Notes: a model not told the origin generated them from the letters alone. A stretch of DNA of 46,917 nucleotides from Macrococcoides caseolyticum (GCF_002902665.1 NZ_PPRM01000019.1:1-46917); one strand, 5' to 3'; positions 17,420 through 25,467 are shown, numbered from the stretch's first letter. Translations and numbers: made by a program.

Positions 17420-18120
17420 TGGGCCAGCATTTCTTCTTGTATTTCTTTAGCAGATAGGTCATCAGGATAGTATGTTGGCCAGTTTTCAAGTTCTTTTAGG
17501 AGCGCCTTACGGTCATCCCCCATATAGATATGGAAATGAAGTGCACGTTCAGGAGTGATGATATGATCGCTGAACTGCACATAGTTGGGCGCCTCATTAT
17601 CTCCAGATACTTTTTTGAATATGTATCTAACACCGCGATTTCCTTTTTCATAAGTCAGAATCTCTTTGCCATCATATTCATACTTAGCACGATATTTTTT
17701 ATTTTGTTTTGTAAAGATGATATCTTTTTTACCAATTTTGATATGAGCGACATCAGTTTCGTATCCTTTATTATAGTATTCCTTTATTTCTTTCTTCGAT
17801 TTATTCTGATTTTCCGCTTTATGTTCGAATACTTTATCAAGAGATCCATCTTTTAAGAAGGGATACACAGACTGCCAGTTACCTTCCCAGTCTGTTAACC
17901 GCCTGTCTTTTACAGCGGCATCTTCAAAATACCCTTCGTAGATTTTTTTGTCTGAATCTGTCAGATGATGTTCATGTTTGTGACTATGTACCTGTTTGTC
18001 TTTATGATGTTCAATCTTCTGTTCTTTTTTTACTGCTGCTTTTTCTTCAGTGGTGTCACTACATCCAGTGAGCAATATAGCAAGTGAGACAGTTGTACCG
18101 ATAATCAATTGTGTTTTCAT
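17416..18120 (-). CDS. ZinT-domain zinc-binding lipoprotein
   Basis: A 234-residue lipoprotein with lipobox LLTGC (Cys20), a His-rich linker (about residues 36-52) and a complete ZinT (YodA) domain. Marks of the domain are WEGNWQSVYPFL, YYNKGYETDVAHIKI, the GNRGVRYIF strand and the metal-site region ERALHFHIYMGDD. ZinT scavenges zinc outside the membrane and passes it to a ZnuA-type protein. The ATG at 18120 is chosen, since GGAG lies 7 bases before it; the ATG at 18126 is too near. A perfect Zur-like palindrome is just upstream. In Staphylococcus AdcA this domain is fused to the ZnuA part. Confidence 0.88.
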   Translation of the reverse strand: MKTQLIIGTTVSLAILLTGCSDTTEEKAAVKKEQKIEHHKDKQVHSHKHEHHLTDSDKKIYEGYFEDAAVKDRRLTDWEGNWQSVYPFLKDGSLDKVFEHKAENQNKSKKEIKEYYNKGYETDVAHIKIGKKDIIFTKQNKKYRAKYEYDGKEILTYEKGNRGVRYIFKKVSGDNEAPNYVQFSDHIITPERALHFHIYMGDDRKALLKELENWPTYYPDDLSAKEIQEEMLAH

Positions 18121-18133
18121 ACGCATTCTCCAA

Positions 18134-18148
18134 TCGTAATTATTACGA
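18134..18148. promoter_or_regulatory. Zur-like box upstream of zinT
   Basis: TCGTAATTATTACGA, a perfect match to the TCGTAATNATTACGA palindrome, placed directly before the Shine-Dalgarno sequence of the ZinT gene. Confidence 0.85.
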
Positions 18149-18243
18149 TTTAAATATTACTTCAACCTCCATGATTCGTCAATGGTAAATTTTAAATTTA
18201 TGGTAGAATAGTTTAAAATATATTGAAAGTGGGATTTAACTTT

Positions 18244-18384
18244 ATGAAATTAACTTTGATCTTTAGCTATGTACTGTTATTATTTGTCTTAAGATATGGA
18301 TTTCAAATAATGAATGATCAAGTGACGCTTCTGCTACTGATTGGTGGATTAGCTTTATTTGGATTTTCAAACAGAAAAAAATAG
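18244..18384 (+). CDS. Small membrane protein, 46 aa
   Basis: A short frame with two hydrophobic helices: about residues 3-20 (LTLIFSYVLLLFVLRYGF) and 27-42 (LLLLIGGLALFGF), ending in a basic SNRKK tail. The ribosome site is weak (AAGTGGGA, 9-12 bases before the ATG). Its stop codon falls inside the following terminator stem, a design also seen in other small genes here, and this supports it as a real transcribed gene. No family recognised. Confidence 0.5.
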   Translation: MKLTLIFSYVLLLFVLRYGFQIMNDQVTLLLLIGGLALFGFSNRKK

Positions 18385-18414
18385 AGCTGGTTGCAGGCTT
18401 CCAGCTCTATTTTA
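18379..18414. terminator. Bidirectional terminator
   Basis: AAATAGAGCTGG (18379-18390) pairs with CCAGCTCTATTT (18401-18412). T runs are on both sides, and it separates the 46-aa gene from the convergent PspC gene. Confidence 0.85.
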
Positions 18415-18418
18415 ATCA

Positions 18419-18622
18419 TTAGTCCATAATATCTGCATCTTTTGGCATAAATAAGGCAAGTAAGATATAGATTGTAAAGGTAGGTATATTGGCTGTTAAA
18501 AATGAGATTAAAATGAATAACACTCTAACGACTGTTGAATCAATATTAAAATATTCACTGATGCCACCAAGAACACCGGCTACATAACGGTCTGTTGTTG
18601 ATCTTGCAAGACGTCTTTCCAT
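18419..18622 (-). CDS. PspC-domain membrane protein
   Basis: A 67-residue protein that is a single PspC domain: RLARSTTDRYVAGVLGGISEYFNID.TVVRVLFIL, then a second hydrophobic stretch (TFTIYILLALFMP). PspC domains occur in envelope-stress proteins of the phage-shock type; stand-alone copies of this size are common in Firmicutes and poorly studied. The start ATG has AAAGGAGTGATAG. It is monocistronic, with a terminator at its end. Confidence 0.88.
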   Translation of the reverse strand: MERRLARSTTDRYVAGVLGGISEYFNIDSTVVRVLFILISFLTANIPTFTIYILLALFMPKDADIMD

Positions 18623-18743
18623 TATCTATCACTCCTTTTTTTAAATATAACAAATGAATACAGGATTTTCCAATGATTTACTATTATGTTTAACAGATAT
18701 TTTTAAGGGTATAACATAATATAATGTTAAAGGGGATAGTATA

Positions 18744-18812
18744 ATGGAAACAACAGATAAGAAAAATGTAAAAGACATACTGGAACAGGTAAAAACAATC
18801 TTAGGTAAATAA
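18744..18812 (+). CDS. Candidate 22-aa peptide ORF
   Basis: A very short frame with a strong ribosome site (AAAGGGGATAG, 4 bases before the ATG). The first eight residues are polar (METTDKKN), and the rest, VKDILEQVKTILGK, would form an amphipathic helix. Upstream is a TATAAT-like -10 (18728-18733) set inside the palindrome TAACATAATATAATGTTA (18714 onward by a few bases). A perfect 24-bp hairpin follows at 18835. No homologue is known to me. Coding is inferred from the Shine-Dalgarno sequence, promoter and hairpin only. Confidence 0.4.
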   Translation: METTDKKNVKDILEQVKTILGK

Positions 18813-18834
18813 CTTACAGCTAATAAATAATATA

Positions 18835-18886
18835 ATAGAACCCGGGCAAATTAGAATAAAGCTATTCTAATTTGCCCGGGTTCTAT
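18835..18886. terminator. Perfect 24-bp hairpin, probable bidirectional terminator
   Basis: Arms 18835-18858 and 18863-18886 are exact inverted complements with a 4-base loop (AAGC) and a GC core CCCGGGC. There is no T run on the plus strand; on the minus strand it is followed by TATTATATTATTT, which could stop lexA transcripts. It lies between the 22-aa ORF and lexA. Confidence 0.65.
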
Positions 18887-18931
18887 GATGACGATATAAA
18901 TAATTGCGAAAGGCTATATCAGGAAACGATA

Positions 18932-19552
18932 TTAAAACTCTCTGAATAACCCTACAACTTTACCAAGAACAGTGACTGAATCAAGGTAAAGTGGTTCCAT
19001 TGTCAGGTTCTCAGGTTGGAGACGATAGCGATTATTTTCTTTAAAAAAGCGTTTAACTGTCGCTTCATCTTCATCTGTCATCGCCACGATGATGTCTCCA
19101 TTTTCTGCGATGGACTGTCTTCTTACAATTACTTTATCTCTATCCAGAATGCCCGCTTCAATCATACTTTCCCCAACGACTTCTAAAATAAATATGTCAC
19201 TGTTATGGCTAGAAGTGAAGTGCGCAGGCAATGGAAAGTATTCTTCAACATTTTCGATTGCAGTAATCGGGACACCTGCAGTAACCTTTCCGATAACAGG
19301 TACATGAATTGTAGCCTCAGAATAATCTTGTGAATTTTCACCGTGCATAATCTCAATAGCACGGGGCTTCGTTGGATCGCGTTTAATATAGCCTTTTTCC
19401 TCCAGACGAGAAAGATGACCGTGTACAGTCGAACTTGAGGCAAGTCCAACAGCTTCTCCAATCTCTCTTACACTCGGTGGATATCCTTTAGTTGATACAA
19501 TATGTTTTAAATATTCATATATCTCTTCTTGTCTTTTAGTGAGTTCTCTCAT
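18932..19552 (-). CDS. lexA: LexA repressor
   Basis: The SOS repressor; it cleaves itself when RecA filaments form. The N-terminal winged helix-turn-helix spans about residues 1-70 ([25 protein letters not shown]). The cleavage site is Ala92-Gly93 (VTAGVP), and the catalytic pair is Ser129 (VVGESM) and Lys167 (ATVKRF). The longest frame starts at 19648 but crosses the lexA promoter and operators; the ATG at 19552 gives the standard MRELTKRQ start, with 206 residues. It is divergent from sosA with LexA boxes between them, so it is autoregulated. Confidence 0.97.
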   Translation of the reverse strand: MRELTKRQEEIYEYLKHIVSTKGYPPSVREIGEAVGLASSSTVHGHLSRLEEKGYIKRDPTKPRAIEIMHGENSQDYSEATIHVPVIGKVTAGVPITAIENVEEYFPLPAHFTSSHNSDIFILEVVGESMIEAGILDRDKVIVRRQSIAENGDIIVAMTDEDEATVKRFFKENNRYRLQPENLTMEPLYLDSVTVLGKVVGLFREF

Positions 19553-19586
19553 TTTGTAAACACTCCTTATATGTGGTGTTATCCGT

Positions 19587-19684
19587 ATTATAGCATACAC
19601 GTTCGCATGTAACAAACATTTGTTCGTATTTTTATTGACATAGAACACACGTTCTGATAAAGTGTGAATACAAACAAATGTTCT
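19587..19684. promoter_or_regulatory. lexA-sosA divergent promoters with three LexA boxes
   Basis: lexA (minus): -10 TATAAT is the complement of 19587-19592 and -35 TTGTTA of 19610-19615, spacer 17. sosA (plus): TTGACA 19635-19640, spacer 17, TAAAGT 19658-19663. LexA boxes: 19613-19626 (CGAACAAATGTTTG on the minus strand) over the lexA -35; AGAACACACGTTCT at 19642-19655 between the sosA -35 and -10; CAAACAAATGTTCT at 19671-19684 after the sosA -10. The consensus is CGAAC-4-GTTCG. Confidence 0.85.
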
Positions 19685-19698
19685 AGGAGGAATTTGAT

Positions 19699-19920
19699 AT
19701 GACCATTAGAATTTCTAAGGAATTTATTTTATATTGTATCTTATTTTTAATGATTACACTTTTTTCAGTACTTTATATAGAACAATCGCAAGCTATTTAT
19801 TATAATGAAGCACCTGGATTTACCGAACAGATTGGGGAACAAGATAATAGCAGATTACCGCATTCGGATTCTTATCATGATCCTGTTTCGAATGGTGAAG
19901 TGCTAGGTGTTGTAAATTAA
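19699..19920 (+). CDS. sosA: SOS-induced cell division inhibitor SosA
   Basis: A 73-residue protein with a short cytoplasmic N-terminus, one membrane helix (about residues 9-29) and an extracellular tail, like the staphylococcal SosA that halts division during the SOS response (functional counterpart of Bacillus YneA). The sequence after the helix is polar and ends NGEVLGVVN, and the C-terminal region is the part reported to matter for activity and turnover in S. aureus. Its position divergent from lexA, with LexA boxes in the promoter, is the strongest evidence. GAGGAATTT precedes the ATG. A terminator follows. Confidence 0.88.
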   Translation: MTIRISKEFILYCILFLMITLFSVLYIEQSQAIYYNEAPGFTEQIGEQDNSRLPHSDSYHDPVSNGEVLGVVN

Positions 19921-19938
19921 TTTAAATAATTAATGTAT

Positions 19939-19974
19939 TACGAGTGTAGCCAGTTGGTTTCACTCGTATTTTTT
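19939..19974 (+). terminator. Terminator after sosA
   Basis: TACGAGTG / CACTCGTA stem with a 14-base loop, followed by a TTTTTT run. Confidence 0.85.
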
Positions 19975-20004
19975 GGTATCTTTATAATGAAAGGAATGAG
20001 AGTT

Positions 20005-20241
20005 ATGTTAGATGAAAATAAGATGAAGAGAATTAATGAATTAGCTCAGAAGAAAAAGACGACAGGTCTTACGGACCAAGAAGGTAAAGAACAGACTTTA
20101 CTACGTAAAGAATATTTACAGTCCTTCAGACAATCTTTCAAGAAAACGATAGAGAACACGACCGTCATCGACCCTGAAGGTAATGATGTGACACCTGACA
20201 AGGTGAAAGAAATTCAGAGATTAAATAATATCAGAAAATAA
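20005..20241 (+). CDS. ynzC: DUF896 (YnzC) family protein
   Basis: A 78-residue helical protein. The motif [38 protein letters not shown] is the DUF896/YnzC signature, a short helical hairpin, and the tail [17 protein letters not shown] also fits. In Bacillus the gene belongs to the lexA-yneA region. The ATG at 20005 has AAAGGAATGAG before it; the longer frame from 19933 runs through the sosA terminator and is rejected. The biochemical role is unknown. tkt follows after 23 bp. Confidence 0.9.
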   Translation: MLDENKMKRINELAQKKKTTGLTDQEGKEQTLLRKEYLQSFRQSFKKTIENTTVIDPEGNDVTPDKVKEIQRLNNIRK

Positions 20242-20264
20242 ATTTTGTAGATAGGAGCATTTAT

Positions 20265-22250
20265 ATGTTTAATGAAAAAGATCAATTGGCAGTAGATAGT
20301 ATTAGAGCTTTAAGTATCGATCAGATTGAGGAAGCGAATTCAGGCCATCCGGGGTTACCTATGGGTGCGGCACCTATGGCTTACACTTTATGGACACGTC
20401 ATCTTAATTTCAATCCGTCATCACATCATTTCTTCGATAGAGATCGATTTGTACTATCAGCAGGACACGGTTCAGCTCTGTTATATTCATTGCTGCATGT
20501 TTCTGGTGGGCTCGAAATAGAGGAGCTTAAGCAGTTTAGACAATGGGACTCTAAAACTCCAGGGCATCCGGAGTACCGTCATACTAAAGGTGTAGAAATC
20601 ACAACAGGACCACTAGGTCAAGGATTTGCGATGAGTGTCGGCATGGCGATGGCAGAAAAGCATCTCGCTGCAAGCTTCAATCAGCAGTCAGATATTATTA
20701 ATCATTATACGTATGCATTAGTTTCAGATGGAGACTTGATGGAAGGCATATCGCACGAAGCTGCAAGTCTTGCAGGTCACTTAAAACTTAATAAATTAAT
20801 CGCTTTATATGATTCGAATGATATCTCTTTAGATGGAGAGCTGAATAAAGCATTCTCTGAAGATGTTAAAGGGCGTTTCGAAAGCTATGGCTGGGAACAT
20901 ATTTTAGTGTCGGATGGTAATGATATGGAAGCCATTGATAAAGCCATTTCAGTAGCAAAATCAAGTGATAGACCTACGATCATTGAAGTTAAGACTATTA
21001 TCGGTTATGGTTCTCCGAATAAGCAAGGAACGAATGGTATCCACGGGGCTCCATTAGGAGGAGATGAGCGTAAGCTTGTATTTGAAGCATACGGTTTAGA
21101 TGCAGATAAGAAATTCCATGTAGATCCAGCTGTATATGAAATATTCCAGCAGACGATGCTGAAACGTGCAAATGAAAAAGAGCAGTTATGGAATGAGAAA
21201 TTTGCACAATTAGAAAAAGAAAATACTGAACTAGCACAACAGCTTAAACAAGCAATAGCTGGGGAATTAAATTCTGATTATGCGGAAGCGTTACCGGTAT
21301 ATGAGGCCGGTACATCAGCTGCTACCCGTGCAACCAGTGGTGATATGATCCAGGCAATCGCAAAAACAGTTCCTTCATTCTTTGGAGGATCTGCAGATTT
21401 AGCATCTTCTAATAAGTCAAATGTTAAGGATACAGGAGACTTTTCGGCTGAAACGCCTGAAGGAAAGAATGTCTGGTTTGGTGTCAGAGAGTTTGCAATG
21501 GGTGCTGCTTTAAATGGTATGGCTGCTCACGGAGGACTTAAAGTATACGGTGCAACATTCTTTGTGTTTAGTGACTATTTGAAGCCGGCAGTAAGATTAT
21601 CAGCGTTAATGGGCTTACCGGTCACATATGTATTTACACATGACTCAATAGCAGTAGGTGAAGACGGCCCGACACATGAACCGATCGAGCAGCTGGCTGG
21701 TTTGCGTGCGATTCCGAACTTAAATGTAATTCGTCCGGCAGATGGTAATGAAAGCCGTACCGCCTGGAAAATTGCGCTTGAATCAACTGATGCACCGACT
21801 GCACTTGTCCTTACGCGTCAGAACCTAACAGCGATTGATATTGAACAGGATAAATTAGAAGCGGGTGTTGCACGTGGTGGCTATGTTGTTTATCAATCTG
21901 AGCATCCAGAGATATTAATAGTTGCAACTGGTTCAGAAGTGAATTTAGCGATTGATGCAGCAAAAGTATTAGAAAATCAAGGTAAAGGTGTTCAAGTGGT
22001 ATCAATGCCGAACACTCAGAAATTTGATGCACAAGACAAAGCATACAAAGAAGAAGTATTACCATCTTCAATTAAGCAGCGTGTGGCAATTGAAATGGCT
22101 GCTTCTGACAGCTGGTATAAATACGTTGGTCTGGATGGACTTGTAATTGGTATTGATAAGTTCGGTGCAAGCGCACCTGGTGAATTAGTAATGGAGAAAT
22201 ATGGATTCACTGTAGAAAATGTTGTAAATAACATTTTGAATATGAAGTAA
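20265..22250 (+). CDS. tkt: Transketolase
   Basis: A thiamine-diphosphate enzyme that moves two-carbon units in the pentose phosphate pathway. N-terminal marks are [25 protein letters not shown] and the ThDP/Mg motif [13 protein letters not shown] (GDG..N-type). The central pyrimidine domain has [18 protein letters not shown] and [28 protein letters not shown], with the family histidines. The C-terminal domain ends [17 protein letters not shown]. At 661 residues it is standard. The Shine-Dalgarno sequence is GATAGGAGC. The position after ynzC matches staphylococcal gene order. Confidence 0.97.
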   Translation: MFNEKDQLAVDSIRALSIDQIEEANSGHPGLPMGAAPMAYTLWTRHLNFNPSSHHFFDRDRFVLSAGHGSALLYSLLHVSGGLEIEELKQFRQWDSKTPGHPEYRHTKGVEITTGPLGQGFAMSVGMAMAEKHLAASFNQQSDIINHYTYALVSDGDLMEGISHEAASLAGHLKLNKLIALYDSNDISLDGELNKAFSEDVKGRFESYGWEHILVSDGNDMEAIDKAISVAKSSDRPTIIEVKTIIGYGSPNKQGTNGIHGAPLGGDERKLVFEAYGLDADKKFHVDPAVYEIFQQTMLKRANEKEQLWNEKFAQLEKENTELAQQLKQAIAGELNSDYAEALPVYEAGTSAATRATSGDMIQAIAKTVPSFFGGSADLASSNKSNVKDTGDFSAETPEGKNVWFGVREFAMGAALNGMAAHGGLKVYGATFFVFSDYLKPAVRLSALMGLPVTYVFTHDSIAVGEDGPTHEPIEQLAGLRAIPNLNVIRPADGNESRTAWKIALESTDAPTALVLTRQNLTAIDIEQDKLEAGVARGGYVVYQSEHPEILIVATGSEVNLAIDAAKVLENQGKGVQVVSMPNTQKFDAQDKAYKEEVLPSSIKQRVAIEMAASDSWYKYVGLDGLVIGIDKFGASAPGELVMEKYGFTVENVVNNILNMK

Positions 22251-22279
22251 ATAAAAGGCTGTTTAACAGCCTTTTATTA
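22250..22279 (+). terminator. Terminator after tkt
   Basis: AATAAAAGGCTG / CAGCCTTTTATT stem with a TTTAA loop. Confidence 0.85.
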
Positions 22280-22352
22280 TTTATTGAAAACATATTGAAA
22301 AAAAAGTTTGTTTTTAGTAAAATTTTAATGGTATAAGAAAGTGGGTGAACAA

Positions 22353-22583
22353 ATGGCTACTTGGATTTGGATATTGATTGTACTACTTGCATTAGCAGCA
22401 GGAGCTGCTTTAGGATTCTTCCTGGCAAGAAAATATATGATGGATTACTTAAAGAAGAATCCACCGATCAATGAGGAAATGCTTCGTATGATGATGATGC
22501 AAATGGGTCAGAAACCATCTCAAAAGAAAATTAATCAAATGATGCAGATGATGAATAGAAATATGAATCAGAATCTTAAATAA
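22353..22583 (+). CDS. yneF: YneF (UPF0154) membrane protein
   Basis: A 76-residue protein with one N-terminal membrane helix (about residues 4-25), then the conserved [44 protein letters not shown] block of UPF0154. The tail is rich in Met, Asn and Gln. The ATG at 22353 is preceded by AAGTGGGTG; a GTG at 22341 lies within that site and is not used. The function is unknown. tkt-yneF adjacency is conserved in Bacillus and Staphylococcus. Confidence 0.92.
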   Translation: MATWIWILIVLLALAAGAALGFFLARKYMMDYLKKNPPINEEMLRMMMMQMGQKPSQKKINQMMQMMNRNMNQNLK

Positions 22584-22596
22584 ATAAAGGTCTCTA

Positions 22597-22655
22597 TTAA
22601 GACGCCAAGACCCGTGAATGACTATATGAATCATTAACGGGTCTTGGTGTCTTAA
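22597..22655. terminator. 25-bp near-perfect hairpin between convergent genes
   Basis: Arms 22597-22621 and 22631-22655 pair at 23 of 25 positions around a 9-base loop; the core is AAGACCCGT. It lacks a clean T run. It separates yneF from the minus-strand lipoprotein gene and probably terminates both. Confidence 0.65.
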
Positions 22656-22667
22656 TGTATATATCAT

Positions 22668-23117
22668 TTATTGGACTGGTTCTGTAGTTTCAGCAGGAGT
22701 TATCTCAGCAGAATCTGTTGCCTCAAGCGCTGCTACTTCTTCAGTAACAGGAATATCAGTTGCTTGTTCTGTTGGTGGTTCCTGAGTAACTGGCTGCTGT
22801 TCAGCTGGATATGTCTGTTCCGGAAGTTGTTCTATAGGTGCTTCTTGTACAGGTGTTTCAATGACTGGCACTTCTGCAGTGATAGGTTCGGATTCAACAG
22901 CCGCTCGGGTAGATTTTACGCTTTGCTTTGCAGTTTCAATTTTTTTCGCTGCATTTTCAGTTAAATTATTATCAGGCTTTACTTTATGTTTATGCAATAT
23001 CTCTTCAGAAGGTTCATCACTAACTGAAGTTGTAATCTCTGGGGGACTCTCTTTATTACAGGCAGCTAAACTGACTAGACCCATCAGAATGATAGTTGTT
23101 AATATCTGCTTTTTCAT
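22668..23117 (-). CDS. Lipoprotein with Pro/Glu/Thr-rich tail
   Basis: A 149-residue protein with signal peptide and lipobox SLAAC (Cys20). After a short basic segment (HKHKVKP, then ENAAKKIETAKQSVKSTR) the remainder from about residue 75 is low-complexity: repeated Pro, Glu, Thr, Val and Gln (PVIETPVQEAPIEQLPEQ and similar). It has no folded domain that I can see. Such tails usually form an extended spacer at the cell surface. The ATG has AGGAGGAAAT upstream. It is divergent from ccdA. The family is not recognised. Confidence 0.7.
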   Translation of the reverse strand: MKKQILTTIILMGLVSLAACNKESPPEITTSVSDEPSEEILHKHKVKPDNNLTENAAKKIETAKQSVKSTRAAVESEPITAEVPVIETPVQEAPIEQLPEQTYPAEQQPVTQEPPTEQATDIPVTEEVAALEATDSAEITPAETTEPVQ

Positions 23118-23269
23118 TCTATTTCCTCCTTGTCATTTATATAAATATATCATATTTTATTCTATAGATAATCATATTTCATCCGCTTTTTGTCACATTT
23201 AAGTCATAAAGCACATCTTAATTTGAAATGAATATTTGCTAAAATAGAAGTGAATGGAGGTTTTTTTAG

Positions 23270-23944
23270 GTGAATGATATTACGATTGCGGTGGCATTTG
23301 GTGCAGGTTTATTAAGTTTTGTATCTCCATGTGTCTTGCCGATATATCCAGCATTCTTATCTTATATAACAGGTGTTGGCTATAATGATCTGCAAGATTC
23401 GAAACTGAATCGGAATGCCCTGTTACATACGATATTCTTTTTACTAGGTTTTTCTGTCGTCTATATCTCTCTAGGTGTCGGTATCGGGATGTTTTCGGAC
23501 TTTTTACTGTCATATGATAATACAATACGAATGCTCGGTGGACTGCTCTGTATAATTTTCGGCTTGATAATCTTAGGTATTTTTAATCCGAAGTTATTGA
23601 TGAAAGATCATAAATTCGAATTTAAAAATAAACCAGCAGGATTTTTAGGGTCATTTCTAGTAGGTATTGCATTCGCTGCTGGCTGGACCCCTTGTATGGG
23701 ACCGATTATTGGAGTTATTTTTTCTATGGCAGCTGTGAATCAATCATTAGCACTCGTTTACATGACCATGTATGTATTAGGGTTCTGTATTCCATTTTTC
23801 CTGCTGACATTTTTTATAACTAAAATTAATATATTAAAGAAATATAGTCAGTTGTTAACTAAAGTTGGAGGGGTTATAATGATAATCATGGGCTTATTGC
23901 TATTCTTTGATAAGCTGACGGTAATCAATCAGTACTTTAGTTGA
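23270..23944 (+). CDS. ccdA: Cytochrome c biogenesis protein CcdA
   Basis: A thiol-disulfide transmembrane carrier of the DsbD/CcdA family, with six helices in 224 residues. The redox cysteines are in FVSPCVLPIYPAF (Cys21) and GWTPCMGPI, in helices 1 and 4. It passes reducing power from thioredoxin to exported thioredoxin-like proteins. The start is GTG at 23270 after GGAGG. ccdC follows (TGA overlapping a TTG); the middle partner ccdB is absent here, as in staphylococci. Confidence 0.92.
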   Translation: MNDITIAVAFGAGLLSFVSPCVLPIYPAFLSYITGVGYNDLQDSKLNRNALLHTIFFLLGFSVVYISLGVGIGMFSDFLLSYDNTIRMLGGLLCIIFGLIILGIFNPKLLMKDHKFEFKNKPAGFLGSFLVGIAFAAGWTPCMGPIIGVIFSMAAVNQSLALVYMTMYVLGFCIPFFLLTFFITKINILKKYSQLLTKVGGVIMIIMGLLLFFDKLTVINQYFS

Positions 23945-23958
23945 AAGTAGGTCAAATC

Positions 23959-24435
23959 ATGTATTTTATCGTTTCTATGCTTGTTGCATTATTTATGGGT
24001 ATGGCTGTTATTGTTGTCAGGATGAAAGCACAGAATTATCCGACGAATGTTAAGAAGATTATTTTACCACCATTTTTTATGTCTACAGGTGCACTTATGT
24101 ACATATTTCCCTATTTTAGATTGACAACTATGGAGATAATAGAAGCTGTAGTTGTAGGGATGTTTTTTTCCATATTTTTAATTTTTACATCAAATTTTGA
24201 AGTGAAAGACCAGCAGATATACATGAAACGCTCTAGATTATTTCCTTTGATTCTCATATCCCTTCTTGTCATCCGCTCAGCAATGAAATTTTTCCTGAGC
24301 AGTTCAATACATCCGGGGCAGCTAGCAGGAATGTTCTTCCTGCTAGCTTTCAGTATGATAGTCCCATGGCGTATTGCGATGTATAGAAAGTATGTGAAAA
24401 TTGCGCGTACAATAAATAGCAGCAGTGAGCATTAG
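23959..24435 (+). CDS. ccdC: CcdC family membrane protein
   Basis: A 158-residue protein with four or so membrane helices (about residues 2-20, 34-52, 59-78 and 91-108, with another near 125-142). FMGMAVIVVRMKAQNYPTNVKKIILPPFFMSTGALMYIFP is the typical N-terminal half of CcdC/YneJ. The ATG at 23959 has AGTAGGT ahead of it; a TTG at 23941 overlaps the ccdA stop but lacks a ribosome site. The Bacillus homologue is linked to ccdA yet is not required for cytochrome c making; its job is unknown. Confidence 0.85.
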   Translation: MYFIVSMLVALFMGMAVIVVRMKAQNYPTNVKKIILPPFFMSTGALMYIFPYFRLTTMEIIEAVVVGMFFSIFLIFTSNFEVKDQQIYMKRSRLFPLILISLLVIRSAMKFFLSSSIHPGQLAGMFFLLAFSMIVPWRIAMYRKYVKIARTINSSSEH

Positions 24436-24453
24436 CTCACTGCTGTTATTTTT
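24421..24453. terminator. Terminator between ccdC and yneK
   Basis: AGCAGTGAGC / GCTCACTGCT stem with an ATTA loop, then GTTATTTTTTT. It overlaps the ccdC end. Confidence 0.9.
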
Positions 24454-24931
24454 TTGCGATTTCAGAATGCTCGAAGATTGAGAACTTCTGCTTTTCATCA
24501 TCTGCATATTTAAAATAATGCTCATACGGCGTATAGTCGATATTCAATTGATTGAGTTTTTTCTTCATAAAAGGATGATCACGTTTTGGTGTCGCAATAA
24601 TGTATCCTCTTAAGATATGATCGAGTTCAATATCTTCTGCACCTTCATCAAGTGCAATCTTCGAAATTCGTCCGGCGATTCTTTCTTTAGCAACTTGCCT
24701 GAACAAATCTGGTACAGGACTGACAAGTTCATTCAGAAGATTGCGTGCATCGTCATTCCATAATGGAAGGGCTTTATTGATATAGTATTCCTGCCAGTCC
24801 AGTTCGCTTTTACCATCATCTTTCGGCAGCCTCTTAAGAAACTTCCTGAACATGAAGAACCCACCGATAGTAAGCAACCCCATAAAGAGTATTGTCCATA
24901 AAAAAATTAAAATAATAAACCATTCATTCAC
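24446..24931 (-). CDS. yneK: DUF2621 family protein (YneK)
   Basis: A 161-residue protein anchored by one N-terminal helix (about residues 5-27), followed by a cytoplasmic domain: LPKDDGKSELDWQEYYINKALPLWNDDARNLLNELVSPVPDLFR, then VAKERIAGRISKIAL and DHILRGYIIATPKRDH. This is the DUF2621/YneK layout, and yneK also follows the ccd genes in Bacillus. The start is GTG with GAGGTGA upstream. It runs convergent to ccdC here. The function is unknown. Confidence 0.85.
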   Translation of the reverse strand: MNEWFIILIFLWTILFMGLLTIGGFFMFRKFLKRLPKDDGKSELDWQEYYINKALPLWNDDARNLLNELVSPVPDLFRQVAKERIAGRISKIALDEGAEDIELDHILRGYIIATPKRDHPFMKKKLNQLNIDYTPYEHYFKYADDEKQKFSIFEHSEIAKK

Positions 24932-25024
24932 GTCATCACCTCATCACATATTATATAGAACTGAAAATGTAATGTCTATCTAATAAAGATATGACGATAT
25001 ATATAGCGTAAAGGAGGTGAAACA

Positions 25025-25225
25025 ATGATAAAGGATGTTATTCTGGAGCTTGCTTTTGTTAAAGAAGTTACCGAAGAAGGTAAATCTATTATGAAAACAC
25101 GCAGATTCAATCAGGTTGTTCTAAACATCACAGATGAAGAAGCACGTGCTTTTGCGCTATTAGTTTCAAGGCTTACCGGTGAGGTTTATGTATTTGTGAA
25201 TAAGATTGAGAAGAAAGAAATATAA
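25025..25225 (+). CDS. DUF1659 family protein
   Basis: A 66-residue protein with the alpha/beta pattern of DUF1659: KTRRFNQVVLNITDEEARAFALLVSRLTG. It is usually paired with a DUF2922 gene, which follows 23 bp downstream, and the pair sits near sbcDC in staphylococci. A very strong Shine-Dalgarno sequence (AAAGGAGGTGAAA) precedes the ATG. The function is unknown; the two small proteins probably work together. Confidence 0.85.
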   Translation: MIKDVILELAFVKEVTEEGKSIMKTRRFNQVVLNITDEEARAFALLVSRLTGEVYVFVNKIEKKEI

Positions 25226-25248
25226 AAATCTAAGAAAGGAGATATGAG

Positions 25249-25467
25249 ATGAAAACACTTCAGCTTAATTTTGTTACAGAAATCGGAAAGAATTATACGA
25301 TGTCAATCATAAGACCTAAAGAAGGGGTGACATCTGAAGAGGTATTGCAAGTAATGGAATCTTTAATCAGTCAAAATTATATCACGACGAATTCAGGTGC
25401 ATTAAAGTCGATCAAATCTGCAAAACTAGTTGATCGTACAGAACAGATTTTATTTGAAAATAAATAA
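25249..25467 (+). CDS. DUF2922 family protein
   Basis: A 72-residue protein: KTLQLNFVTEIGKNYTMSI..PKEGVT.EEVLQVMESLI matches DUF2922. It forms a two-gene operon with the DUF1659 gene. AAAGGAGATATGAG is the ribosome site. The function is unknown. A terminator lies 25 bp after the stop. Confidence 0.85.
   Translation: MKTLQLNFVTEIGKNYTMSIIRPKEGVTSEEVLQVMESLISQNYITTNSGALKSIKSAKLVDRTEQILFENK

Noticed and set aside
18744-18812. Phenol-soluble modulin-like toxin peptide
   Set aside because: The helix is amphipathic, but the N-terminus is too polar and charged for a PSM or delta-toxin, so only a candidate peptide is reported.
19933-20004. N-terminal extension of ynzC and of lexA from the longest frames
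   Set aside because: Both extensions run through terminators, promoters or operators; shorter starts have Shine-Dalgarno sequences and match family N-termini.
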